Positions 17,797 to 24,308 of a stretch of DNA of 64,000 bases are shown here, piece after piece. The notes beneath the pieces are model-generated. The model did no database searches. It saw only the letters and a program-made list of their open reading frames with translations, and had not been told where the DNA came from. Location: contig NZ_MSIG01000008.1 of the NCBI RefSeq assembly GCF_001927285.1, forward strand, positions 124,001 through 188,000, given 5' to 3'. A program made the position numbers and the translations under genes. The DNA is from Mongoliimonas terrestris. GTDB lineage: Bacteria > Pseudomonadota > Alphaproteobacteria > Rhizobiales > Pleomorphomonadaceae. How positions within the stretch are numbered: the stretch's first letter is position 1; every line of letters starts with the position of its first letter.

Positions 17797-18669
17797 ATGG
17801 GCTTGCGGCTGAAGTTCAACGTTGTTCTTATCGTCTGCTACCTGCTTGGTCTAGGCGTATCGGTCGTCCCGTTCTACTACATATCCAGACAGGAAGTGAT
17901 AGAACAGCTGCAGTCACAGATCGCTGTGCTGCGGGCACAGGCGTTGTCCATTCGCAAATATACTTCTGAGGAGGTGCAGCCGTTGCTGGCGGACTTCTCG
18001 TCCGTGCAGTTCCTGCCACAGACGGTGCCGTCGTTCTCGGCGCAGACGGCGTTCCGGAATTTCCGGGAATACTATCCGGAGTTCTTCTACAAGGAAGCCG
18101 CGCTCAACCCCACCAATCCGGCGGACCTTGCCGAGGAGTGGGAGCGCGAACTGATCGAGACCCTGCGCGCCGACCCCAGCCTGACCCGCGACGTGCGGAT
18201 CCGTGAGACCGAGCGGGGCGATCACTACACGGTGGCCTACCCGCTGACGATCCGCTCGGAATCCTGCCTGGAGTGCCACTCGACGCCGGACCGCGCCCCC
18301 GCCTCCATGGTGGCGCTCTACGGCCCGAAGAACGGCTTCGGCTGGCAGTTGAATGAGACCATCGGGGCGCAGATCTTCTCCGTCCCCATGAGCATCGCCG
18401 AGGAGCGGATCTGGCGGAACCTCGCCCTTTTCGTCGGCACGGCGAGCGCCATCTTCTTCGTGCTCCTCCTCCTCCTCAACATCCTCCTCAACCGGCTCGT
18501 GATCAGCCCGGTGCTCAGGATGGCCAAGGCGGCGGAGGCGGTGAGCATGGGGGACACGTCGGTGCCGGAGTTCGAGCACACCGGCAAGGACGAGATCGCC
18601 TCGCTGTCCCGGTCGTTCAACCGCATGCGCCGGAGCCTGGACAGCGCCATGAAGATGCTGGAGGCGTGA
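17797..18669 (+). CDS. Membrane haem-sensor protein (Tll0287-like/DUF3365 domain plus HAMP), no output domain
   Basis: A 290-residue inner-membrane protein. A membrane segment lies at residues 6-25, followed by a periplasmic domain of about 180 residues containing Cys157-Leu-Glu-Cys160-His161, a c-type haem attachment motif, within the SCLECHSTPDRAP stretch typical of DUF3365 (Tll0287-like) sensors. A second membrane segment (LFVGTASAIFFVLLLLLNIL) leads into a HAMP domain (LVISPVLRMAKAAEAVSMGD to SFNRMRRSLD). The protein stops there, with no kinase, cyclase or chemotaxis signalling domain. GGAGG lies 6 bases before ATG 17797; an upstream TTG is rejected. It may signal to a partner such as the kinase encoded next. 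Haem could sense redox state or a gas; this is inferred. Confidence 0.85.
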   Translation: MGLRLKFNVVLIVCYLLGLGVSVVPFYYISRQEVIEQLQSQIAVLRAQALSIRKYTSEEVQPLLADFSSVQFLPQTVPSFSAQTAFRNFREYYPEFFYKEAALNPTNPADLAEEWERELIETLRADPSLTRDVRIRETERGDHYTVAYPLTIRSESCLECHSTPDRAPASMVALYGPKNGFGWQLNETIGAQIFSVPMSIAEERIWRNLALFVGTASAIFFVLLLLLNILLNRLVISPVLRMAKAAEAVSMGDTSVPEFEHTGKDEIASLSRSFNRMRRSLDSAMKMLEA

Positions 18670-18749
18670 CGGGCGGACCGCCGCCCGGCCAGCCGAGGAT
18701 ACCAAGCCCGTCAAGTCCCGACCTGTCGGGCCGCGACGGGCGCAGGCAA

Positions 18750-18776
18750 GCCCGACCGGCCGCCGGCCGGTCGGGC
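18750..18776. repeat. Strong inverted repeat between the haem sensor and kinase genes
   Basis: GCCCGACCGGCC / GGCCGGTCGGGC, a 12-bp perfect stem with a three-base loop. A second hairpin (CCCGAC/GTCGGG inside GCCCGTC/GACGGGC) lies just before it. There is no T-run, so it may be a processing or stability element or a weak terminator rather than a classical intrinsic terminator. Confidence 0.55.
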
Positions 18777-18809
18777 CATCCCATGAGTCGGGTGTGAGAA
18801 GAGGACCGG

Positions 18810-20246
18810 ATGGTTTCAGGCGGCGAGAAGAGGGGCGCGGGCGGCGCCCCTCCGGCACACGGGGAGGGAGCGCCGACACGGGTCGGCAAGTACCGCGTCG
18901 ATCACGTGATCGGTCGCGGCGCCGTCGGCGTGGTCTACAAGGGCTATGACGAGCACATCGACCGGCCGCTCGCCATCAAGACGCTCAGGCCGGAATTCCT
19001 CGCCGGCATCGGCGAGAACGACGACCTGCTGCGCCGCTTCGCCGTGGAGGCCCGTTCGGCCGGGCGCTGCCTGCACCCGAACATCGTCACCGTGTTCGAC
19101 TTCGTCGAGCAGGACGGCGCCCCCTACATCGTCATGGAGTATGTGAACGCCGGCACGCTCGACAACGTGCTGAAGCGCGGCGCCCTGCCGCCCGTGCGGC
19201 AGGTGGGCGAGATCATGGCCCAGCTCCTGTTCGCCCTCGGTTACGCCCACTCCAAGGGGGTCATCCACCGGGACGTGAAGCCGGCCAACATCCTCTGTCC
19301 GTCGGCCTCGTCGATCAAGGTGTCGGACTTCGGCGTCGCCCACCTGGAGACCCTGGAGCTGACCCGGCCCGGCTACGGCGGCCCGGTGGGCACGCCCAAC
19401 TACATGGCCCCGGAGCGATTCCTCGGCCGTCCGGCGGACGCGCGCTCGGATCTCTTCTCCGCCGGCATCATCCTCTTCCAGCTCCTCACCGGGGCCAAGC
19501 CGTTCGTGGCGAGCGACCTTGCCGAACTGCTGCGCCTCCTGATGGATACCTCGCCGCCGTCGGTGCGCTCGTTCCGGCCGGAGCTCTGGCCGGAGCTCGA
19601 CGCGGTGGTGCAGCGCTCGCTCGCCCGCAACCCGGACGACCGCTTCCAGTCTGCCGACCTTTTCATCGACGCTCTCAACCAGGCGATCGAGCAGCGCCCG
19701 CCCGACAACGGCGCGCCGCTGGACCTCACCGCCCTGTCGCACCAGCCGGCTCGGGAAAGCGCCGGCACCACCCGCCAGGCGCTCAACCAGACCATGGCGG
19801 ACGTGCTGGCACCCGACACGATCGACGCGCTCAGCAAGACGCTCGCCCGCTTCCTCGGGCCGATCGCCCGGCTGGTGGTCAAGAAGGCCTCCACCCAGGC
19901 GAGCGACATGGACACCTTCATCGATCTCCTCCACCGGGAGATCAAGCAGGACACCGACGCGGCGGCGTTCCGCGCGGCGGCCGGTCGGGTGCTGCAGGTG
20001 GCGCCGGTGTTCGCCACCACCGGCCCGGTGATGAAGGTGGTGTCCGACGCGGAGATCAAGGCGGTGACCGGCATGCTGCTGCCGCTGGTCGGCCCGGTCG
20101 CCTCCGTGCTCGTCACCCGCCAGGCCGAGAAGGCCGTCGGACGGGAAGACTTCTACCGCCGCCTTGCCGAGTTCATCCCCAGCGAGCAAGATAGGGCCTC
20201 GTTCCTCGCCCTTCGTACGAAACTCGGCGGCCGCGAAGGCGCCTGA
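18810..20246 (+). CDS. Eukaryotic-type Ser/Thr protein kinase with duplicated C-terminal module
   Basis: A 478-residue cytosolic kinase. Gly loop IGRGAVGVVYKG (34-45), Lys57 in LAIKTL, catalytic HRDVKPAN (153-160), DFG (173-175) and APE (200-202) are all present, so it should be active. There is no membrane segment and no PASTA domain. After the kinase domain (to about 290) come two copies of a roughly 60-residue module at about 335-395 and 411-472, marked by RFLGPIARLVVKKA and LLPLVGPVASVLVTRQA. The same module ends the nucleotide cyclase encoded next. GAAGAGGACCGG precedes ATG 18810. The two genes are 25 bp apart and likely form one operon. Confidence 0.92.
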   Translation: MVSGGEKRGAGGAPPAHGEGAPTRVGKYRVDHVIGRGAVGVVYKGYDEHIDRPLAIKTLRPEFLAGIGENDDLLRRFAVEARSAGRCLHPNIVTVFDFVEQDGAPYIVMEYVNAGTLDNVLKRGALPPVRQVGEIMAQLLFALGYAHSKGVIHRDVKPANILCPSASSIKVSDFGVAHLETLELTRPGYGGPVGTPNYMAPERFLGRPADARSDLFSAGIILFQLLTGAKPFVASDLAELLRLLMDTSPPSVRSFRPELWPELDAVVQRSLARNPDDRFQSADLFIDALNQAIEQRPPDNGAPLDLTALSHQPARESAGTTRQALNQTMADVLAPDTIDALSKTLARFLGPIARLVVKKASTQASDMDTFIDLLHREIKQDTDAAAFRAAAGRVLQVAPVFATTGPVMKVVSDAEIKAVTGMLLPLVGPVASVLVTRQAEKAVGREDFYRRLAEFIPSEQDRASFLALRTKLGGREGA

Positions 20247-20271
20247 CCGGCCCGCCCGGCGGACATCACCC

Positions 20272-21789
20272 ATGAGCAACGCGCCGTCCCCCCCTTTCGA
20301 GAGCGGTCCGCGGCGGCGTCGCCTGCGAGCCGTGATGGCGGCCGACGTGGCGAACTTCGGCGGGCTCGTCTCGGTGGACGAGACCAGCACCCTGGAGGCG
20401 CTGTGGACCACCCGCCGGATCGCCCGCGAACAGCTGGCGGTGCACGGCGGCTGGCTGTTCGGCCTGCCCGGCGACGGCATCTTCGCGCTGTTCGAGAGCG
20501 CGGTGGACGCGGTGCGCTGCGCCCTCGACACCCAGGTGCGCCTCGCCGCCGCCCCGGGCCTCGACGCGCTCCGTCTCCGGGTCGGCGTGCATCTCGGCGA
20601 GGTGCTGTTCCAGGACGACCTGCCGTTCGGCGAGGCCCTGGTGATCGCGGCCCGCCTGGAAAGCCTCGCCGAGCCCGGCGGCATCCTGATCTCCTCCGCC
20701 GTCATGGAGGCGGTGGCGCCGCGCATCAGCGCCGATTTCGCCGAGCGGGGCGTGATCAGCCTGAAGCACAGCCCGCGCCGGGTCGCGACCTTCAGCGTGG
20801 CGGTGCCGCGCGCCGACGACCGCGCCGACCGCGGCGGCAACGGGCGATCCGGCGGCGAGGCCGCGGGCGACGCCCTCGACCACACCATGGCGCCCGCCCG
20901 CCGCGGCCGCGGGCCGGAGACGGCCGGCGATCCGCCGGTCCGGTCGGACGCCGAGCGGATGGCGACACCGCCGGAGGGGGCCGCGCCACCCCCGACGGCT
21001 GGCGGGCGAACCGACGCCGCCACCGGCCCGCCGCAGGGCGCCTCAGCGGGCGCGACCTTCGCGCCGCCGTCCGGCGAGCGCCTGTCGGCCCCGACCCCGT
21101 TCCGGGACGACATATCGTCGACGGACGCACCGGGCGATGTGTTCGACGCCGCGCCGCGCCGCGCGCCGTCACCGCTGCCGGCCCTGCCGCCCATGGTGGC
21201 CCCGATCCCGACGCCGCCGAGGGCGACCGCGGCCATGCCAACGGCGGCGGCGTCGCCCGTGACCTTGCCGCCCGTGACCTTGCCGCCCGTGACCCTGGCG
21301 CCCGTGACCCTGCCTCAGGTGGCGGTGCCGCCGGTGATCGTGTCGCCCCTGGCCGCGCCGCCCGATGACCTGCCGCCCGCGAACGCGCTGCACGTGAACG
21401 CGCCGACCGCGTCCGAGCCGGCCACCATCGCCGCCTCGCCGCCGGCGCCGGTGCTGTCCCTGCCGATCGCCACGCCGCTGGTGGTGCCCGATCTGCCGCC
21501 GCGGCCGCTCGGCGACACGACGGTGACCGACACCACCATGACGTCCGCCGTGCCGATCGATCTCGCCCGCGCGGCCCGCCTTCTGCCGGACGACTGCGTG
21601 GAGGACCTCATCCAGGCGCTCACGCTCCATATCGGCCCGGTCGCCCGCATGCTGGTGCGCCGGCACGCTGGCCGGATCGCCGATCCGGATCTCCTCGTCG
21701 ACACCCTGGCGGCCGAGATCCCGGCCGCCGCCGAGCGGCCGCAGTTTCTGCTGAAGGCCCGCCGGATCGTACGCCGGACGCGCGCCTGA
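20272..21789 (+). CDS. Class III adenylate/guanylate cyclase-like protein with divergent active site
   Basis: A 505-residue protein. Residues 18-175 fit a class III cyclase domain: AADVANFGG with metal-binding Asp25, PGDGIFALF with Asp67, RVGVHLGEV, and FGEALVIAARLESLAEPGG with Arg127. The usual base-selecting Lys before GDG is Gly, and the usual Asn of NVAARLE is replaced, so activity or substrate may differ. A long Pro/Ala/Thr-rich linker includes four 15-bp tandem repeats (VTLPP). The last 65 residues repeat the module found twice in the upstream kinase (LHIGPVARMLVRRHA). ATG 20272 is 25 bp after the kinase stop. If active it would supply cAMP to the Crp-family regulator at 15091. Confidence 0.83.
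   Translation: MSNAPSPPFESGPRRRRLRAVMAADVANFGGLVSVDETSTLEALWTTRRIAREQLAVHGGWLFGLPGDGIFALFESAVDAVRCALDTQVRLAAAPGLDALRLRVGVHLGEVLFQDDLPFGEALVIAARLESLAEPGGILISSAVMEAVAPRISADFAERGVISLKHSPRRVATFSVAVPRADDRADRGGNGRSGGEAAGDALDHTMAPARRGRGPETAGDPPVRSDAERMATPPEGAAPPPTAGGRTDAATGPPQGASAGATFAPPSGERLSAPTPFRDDISSTDAPGDVFDAAPRRAPSPLPALPPMVAPIPTPPRATAAMPTAAASPVTLPPVTLPPVTLAPVTLPQVAVPPVIVSPLAAPPDDLPPANALHVNAPTASEPATIAASPPAPVLSLPIATPLVVPDLPPRPLGDTTVTDTTMTSAVPIDLARAARLLPDDCVEDLIQALTLHIGPVARMLVRRHAGRIADPDLLVDTLAAEIPAAAERPQFLLKARRIVRRTRA
21256..21315 (+). repeat. Four 15-bp tandem repeats inside the cyclase gene
   Basis: The unit CCCGTGACCTTGCCG is present four times in a row with few changes, coding for VTLPP-type pentapeptides in the proline-rich linker. 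Copy number could vary between strains without shifting the frame. Confidence 0.85.
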
Positions 21790-21819
21790 GGCCGGCGCGG
21801 CGCCGGCCCGCCGGCCCGG

Positions 21820-21835
21820 TGTGACGGCCGTCACG
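21820..21835. promoter_or_regulatory. CRP-type operator upstream of the 217-residue repeat protein gene
   Basis: TGTGACGGCCGTCACG matches TGTGA-N6-TCACA at 9 of 10 positions and is centred about 112 bp before ATG 21940, in the 150-bp gap after the cyclase gene. Confidence 0.65.
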
Positions 21836-21939
21836 GATCCCCACCCCTTCCGCCTGCTAGCACCGGACGGACCGCCCCTGCCGCGGGGTCCGGCGCGTGG
21901 TGCGCCGGGCGCGGCGGGGCGGCGGAAGGATCGACAGCC

Positions 21940-22593
21940 ATGCTCAGCAAGTTCTTCGGCAGCGGTCGCGGCGTCGACCGGCCGGACCAACCAGACCAGC
22001 CGGACAGGCCCGACCACGAGCCCGGCTTCGGCCGGCACGGCAACGGCAACGACAGCCCCGCCGACGGCGGCCCCAAGGCCGAACCGGTGGCCGGCAAGGG
22101 TGCCGAGACCCCCGGCCAGCCCGCCGGGGACCAGGGCTTCGGCGGCCAGCCGGGCGGGAGCCAAGGAGTGGGCCAGCCGGCGCCCGGGATCACCGATGGC
22201 CCGGCGTTCGCCGGACCGGCGGCGGGATCGTCGGCCGGTGCAGGCTATCCCACGGACTTCGGCGGCGGATCGGGCGGCTACGGCGCGCCGCCGGCGAACG
22301 ACCTCGGCTGGGACGAGGCGGCCTTCGACGAGGCCGGCGGGTTCGAGGCGGTGCTCGGCGACGTGCTCCTGGAATGGCTCTCCGGCACCGGCGACGATCG
22401 TCCGGCCATCACGGTCAACATCGACACGATCGACATCGACCTCTTCAACATCGTCCAGAACACCCTGGTGCAGAACACCCAGGTGCTGTTCGACGCCTCC
22501 GGCGGCGGGAGCGTTTCGGTCGGCGGCGACGTGACGGCCTTCGGCGTCCAGGAGGCGCTGGTGGCCGACGCGGGCGGCTTCCTGCCGTTCTGA
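21940..22593 (+). CDS. Low-complexity, probably exported protein with N/GDV-type C-terminal repeat
   Basis: A 217-residue protein. Residues 1-130 are Gly/Pro/Asp-rich with RPDQPDQPDRPD near the start and no Sec signal. The C-terminal 65 residues alternate hydrophobic and Asn/Asp residues (VNIDTIDIDLFNIVQNTLV), then GGGSVSVGGDVTAFG, a pattern expected of a short beta-solenoid. The smaller protein encoded at 22939 has related GDV..A repeats. The GGATCGACAGCC stretch before ATG 21940 is a moderate ribosome site. A CRP-type operator is upstream and a strong terminator follows. Likely a type I secretion substrate, but this is inferred from composition and shared operator only. Confidence 0.65.
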   Translation: MLSKFFGSGRGVDRPDQPDQPDRPDHEPGFGRHGNGNDSPADGGPKAEPVAGKGAETPGQPAGDQGFGGQPGGSQGVGQPAPGITDGPAFAGPAAGSSAGAGYPTDFGGGSGGYGAPPANDLGWDEAAFDEAGGFEAVLGDVLLEWLSGTGDDRPAITVNIDTIDIDLFNIVQNTLVQNTQVLFDASGGGSVSVGGDVTAFGVQEALVADAGGFLPF

Positions 22594-22617
22594 TCCGGTT
22601 CCCCGGGAGGCCATCGG

Positions 22618-22660
22618 AAAAGGCCCGGCGCCGTCCGCAAGGACTGCGCCGGGCCTTTCT
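22618..22660 (+). terminator. Intrinsic terminator after the 217-residue protein gene
   Basis: A 13-bp perfect stem, AAAGGCCCGGCGC at 22619-22631 and GCGCCGGGCCTTT at 22646-22658, with a partly paired inner loop and T-rich right arm. It is positioned 25 bp after the stop at 22593. Confidence 0.88.
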
Positions 22661-22704
22661 GTTGCCGGCGCCCCTCTCCGCTGCCCGCGCGCTTGGCCGC
22701 GCGC

Positions 22705-22734
22705 AAAAAAAAACCCTCCCCGGGACGGGGAGGG
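22705..22734 (-). terminator. Intrinsic terminator for the minus-strand 105-residue protein gene
   Basis: Stem CCCTCCCCG / CGGGGAGGG with a three-base loop, next to nine A on the plus strand, which gives a nine-U tail in a minus-strand transcript. It lies about 205 bp beyond the stop of the gene ending at 22939, so that mRNA would have a long 3' region. Confidence 0.8.
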
Positions 22735-22906
22735 CGAGGGGCTGTCCGAGGGGGAGGACAGGAGGGAGAGGGGGAACAGGAGGGGAGGGAGGAAAAAAGG
22801 GGTCTGACGAACGAGAGGGGAGGGAGAAAGAAAAAGGTCAGGGAGAGGGGAAAAGGGATTGGGGCGGAAGGGGTGGAGGGAGAAGGCGAAGAGGGGAGGG
22901 GAGAGC
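22735..22906. other. Strongly purine-biased strand (3' untranslated region of the minus-strand gene)
   Basis: Nearly all bases of the plus strand over about 170 bp are G or A, in runs such as GGGGAGGGAGG and GAGGGGAGGGAGAAAG. The gene-free stretch 22594-22938 otherwise holds only the two terminators. On the minus strand this becomes a C/U-rich tail between the stop at 22939 and its terminator. No open frame is convincing here. Confidence 0.8.
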
Positions 22907-22938
22907 GGCGCCGGGGCGCCGCTCCGTCCCGGCCTCGA

Positions 22939-23256
22939 TCAGGCGACCCCGAAGAGGTCGAAGTCACCGATCGACTGGGTGGCCTGGGCGAGGACGTCGC
23001 CTTCGATGCTGTTGAAGGCACCGTTGCCGACCACCGTGGTCGCCGTGTTGACGCCGATGTTGATGTTGATGTCGCCGACGAGCGGGCCACCGAAGAAGTC
23101 GCCGAAGCCGAACTCGGCATCGCCCACCTGCTGGTCGGCGACGGCGGCGACATCGCCACCGATGGTGTTGCCGAGGCCGTTCGCGGCGTTCACGTCGGCG
23201 GTGTTGAGGCCCTGGTTGAGGTCGGCGCCGAAGGAGGCGAGCCACGGATCGATCAT
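22939..23256 (-). CDS. Small, probably exported protein with two N/GDV repeats
   Basis: A 105-residue acidic protein without Lys or Arg. Two tandem repeats of about 40 residues are visible: VNAANGLGNTIGGDVAAVAD and VNTATTVVGN with FNSIEGDVLAQATQ, each followed by a GD motif. The spacing of Asn and hydrophobic residues suggests a short beta-solenoid. There is no Sec signal peptide. AAAGGA lies 8 bases before ATG 23256. A consensus CRP-type site is 115-130 bp upstream and a long pyrimidine-rich 3' region follows. It resembles the C-terminal part of the convergent 217-residue protein. Likely secreted by a type I system; this is inference. Confidence 0.68.
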   Translation of the reverse strand: MIDPWLASFGADLNQGLNTADVNAANGLGNTIGGDVAAVADQQVGDAEFGFGDFFGGPLVGDININIGVNTATTVVGNGAFNSIEGDVLAQATQSIGDFDLFGVA

Positions 23257-23370
23257 GATGGTTTTCCTTTGCGTGAGGTTGAGGTCAGTGGGTTGGTCTG
23301 GTCTGTCCCGCCGGCTTTGGACTTTCCGTCCGGCGATGAGTGGATCCTGCCTGACGCCCGGCCCGCCGGC

Positions 23371-23386
23371 TGTGAGCGCCGTCACA
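23371..23386. promoter_or_regulatory. CRP-type operator upstream of the 105-residue repeat protein gene
   Basis: TGTGAGCGCCGTCACA is a perfect match to TGTGA-N6-TCACA, centred about 122 bp before the start at 23256. Confidence 0.72.
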
Positions 23387-23403
23387 CAGCCGAAAACGAC
23401 ACG

Positions 23404-23439
23404 AAAAAACCCGCCGCGGCCTTTCGGGCGCGGCGGGTT
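23404..23439 (-). terminator. Intrinsic terminator after the DUF892 gene
   Basis: An 11-bp stem, AACCCGCCGCG / CGCGGCGGGTT, preceded on the plus strand by a run of A, giving a U-run on the minus strand. It lies about 50 bp beyond the stop at 23488. Confidence 0.82.
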
Positions 23440-23487
23440 CCGGCGTCATGGTTAGATCCCGGCGGCGCGGGCCGGGCGTGGCGGCGC

Positions 23488-24024
23488 CTACTTGGCGCGG
23501 GCGCTGCCGGCGGCGCGCTTCGGCTGGTCCTCGCCGGTGCCCATGGCGTTGATCGAGCCGGCGATCTGGGAGAGAAGCTCGTCGGTCTTCTTCTCCTCCT
23601 GGAGCGTCTCGTCGAGGAGCGAAGCCGCCTCGTCGTGGCCGAGCTGGCTCGCCCAGGTCTTCAGGGTGCCGTAGCGGGCAATCTCGTAGTGCTCGATCGC
23701 CTGGGCGGAGCCGATCAGCACCGCGTCGGCGGCCGGCGAGCCCTCGAAGTCCTCCAGGTCCTCCTGCATCTCGGCCGTGAGGCCCTGCATGGCTTCGCAG
23801 GTCTTGGAGCGGGAAGGCTTGCCGATGATCTCGAACACCTTCTCGAGTCGTTCGACCTGGCCCTGACTTTCCTCGGCGTGCGTCTGGAACGCAGCCTTCA
23901 AGTCCTCGGACTGAGCCGACTTGGCAGACTTCTTCAGCGCGCGGACCGAGTTCTTTTCCGCATAGTAGACGTCCTTCAGGGTTTCGTAGAAGGCATCTTC
24001 CAGGGTCTTTGTCTTGGTGGCCAT
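23488..24024 (-). CDS. DUF892 (YciE/YciF-like) ferritin-fold protein
   Basis: A 178-residue helical protein of the DUF892/YciF family, a ferritin-like four-helix bundle associated with stress responses. Typical family segments are LEDAFYETLKDVYYAEKN near the start, SQAIEHYEIARYGTLKTWA, and DETLQEEKKTDELLSQIA, whose Glu and His residues would form the di-metal site. The C-terminal tail is basic (PKRAAGSARAK). AAGGAGAGAG precedes ATG 24024. A monocistronic gene with its own terminator. Confidence 0.9.
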   Translation of the reverse strand: MATKTKTLEDAFYETLKDVYYAEKNSVRALKKSAKSAQSEDLKAAFQTHAEESQGQVERLEKVFEIIGKPSRSKTCEAMQGLTAEMQEDLEDFEGSPAADAVLIGSAQAIEHYEIARYGTLKTWASQLGHDEAASLLDETLQEEKKTDELLSQIAGSINAMGTGEDQPKRAAGSARAK

Positions 24025-24308
24025 TCGTCTCTCTCCTTGCCAATGCCCGATTCAACCGACACTCGGCAGGATCGTTCCATCGCCGCCCCATCGGCGCGGG
24101 CCCGCGGACATGGTCGGCGGGGCGCGGGGCTTGGGAGGCGCCTCATATGAATTCAAGAAAGAAATTATAAAATCGAGTCGAGTCCATGAATCATGACTCA
24201 ACAATGTGAAATAATGCAATGTATAAAGCGGTTAAATTCACCTTAATAAAGGTATTCAATTGAGATCGACTCGGAAGTATCCTTCTCTGGCACGGGAAGG
24301 AGATGGTC

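Noticed and set aside
21256..21315. Short tandem repeats as a CRISPR array
   Set aside because: Units are 15 bp, directly adjacent without spacers, in frame inside the cyclase linker.
24288..24308. TGGCAC upstream of bcsN as a sigma-54 -24 element
   Set aside because: The matching TTGC at -12 is absent and the site overlaps the ribosome binding site.
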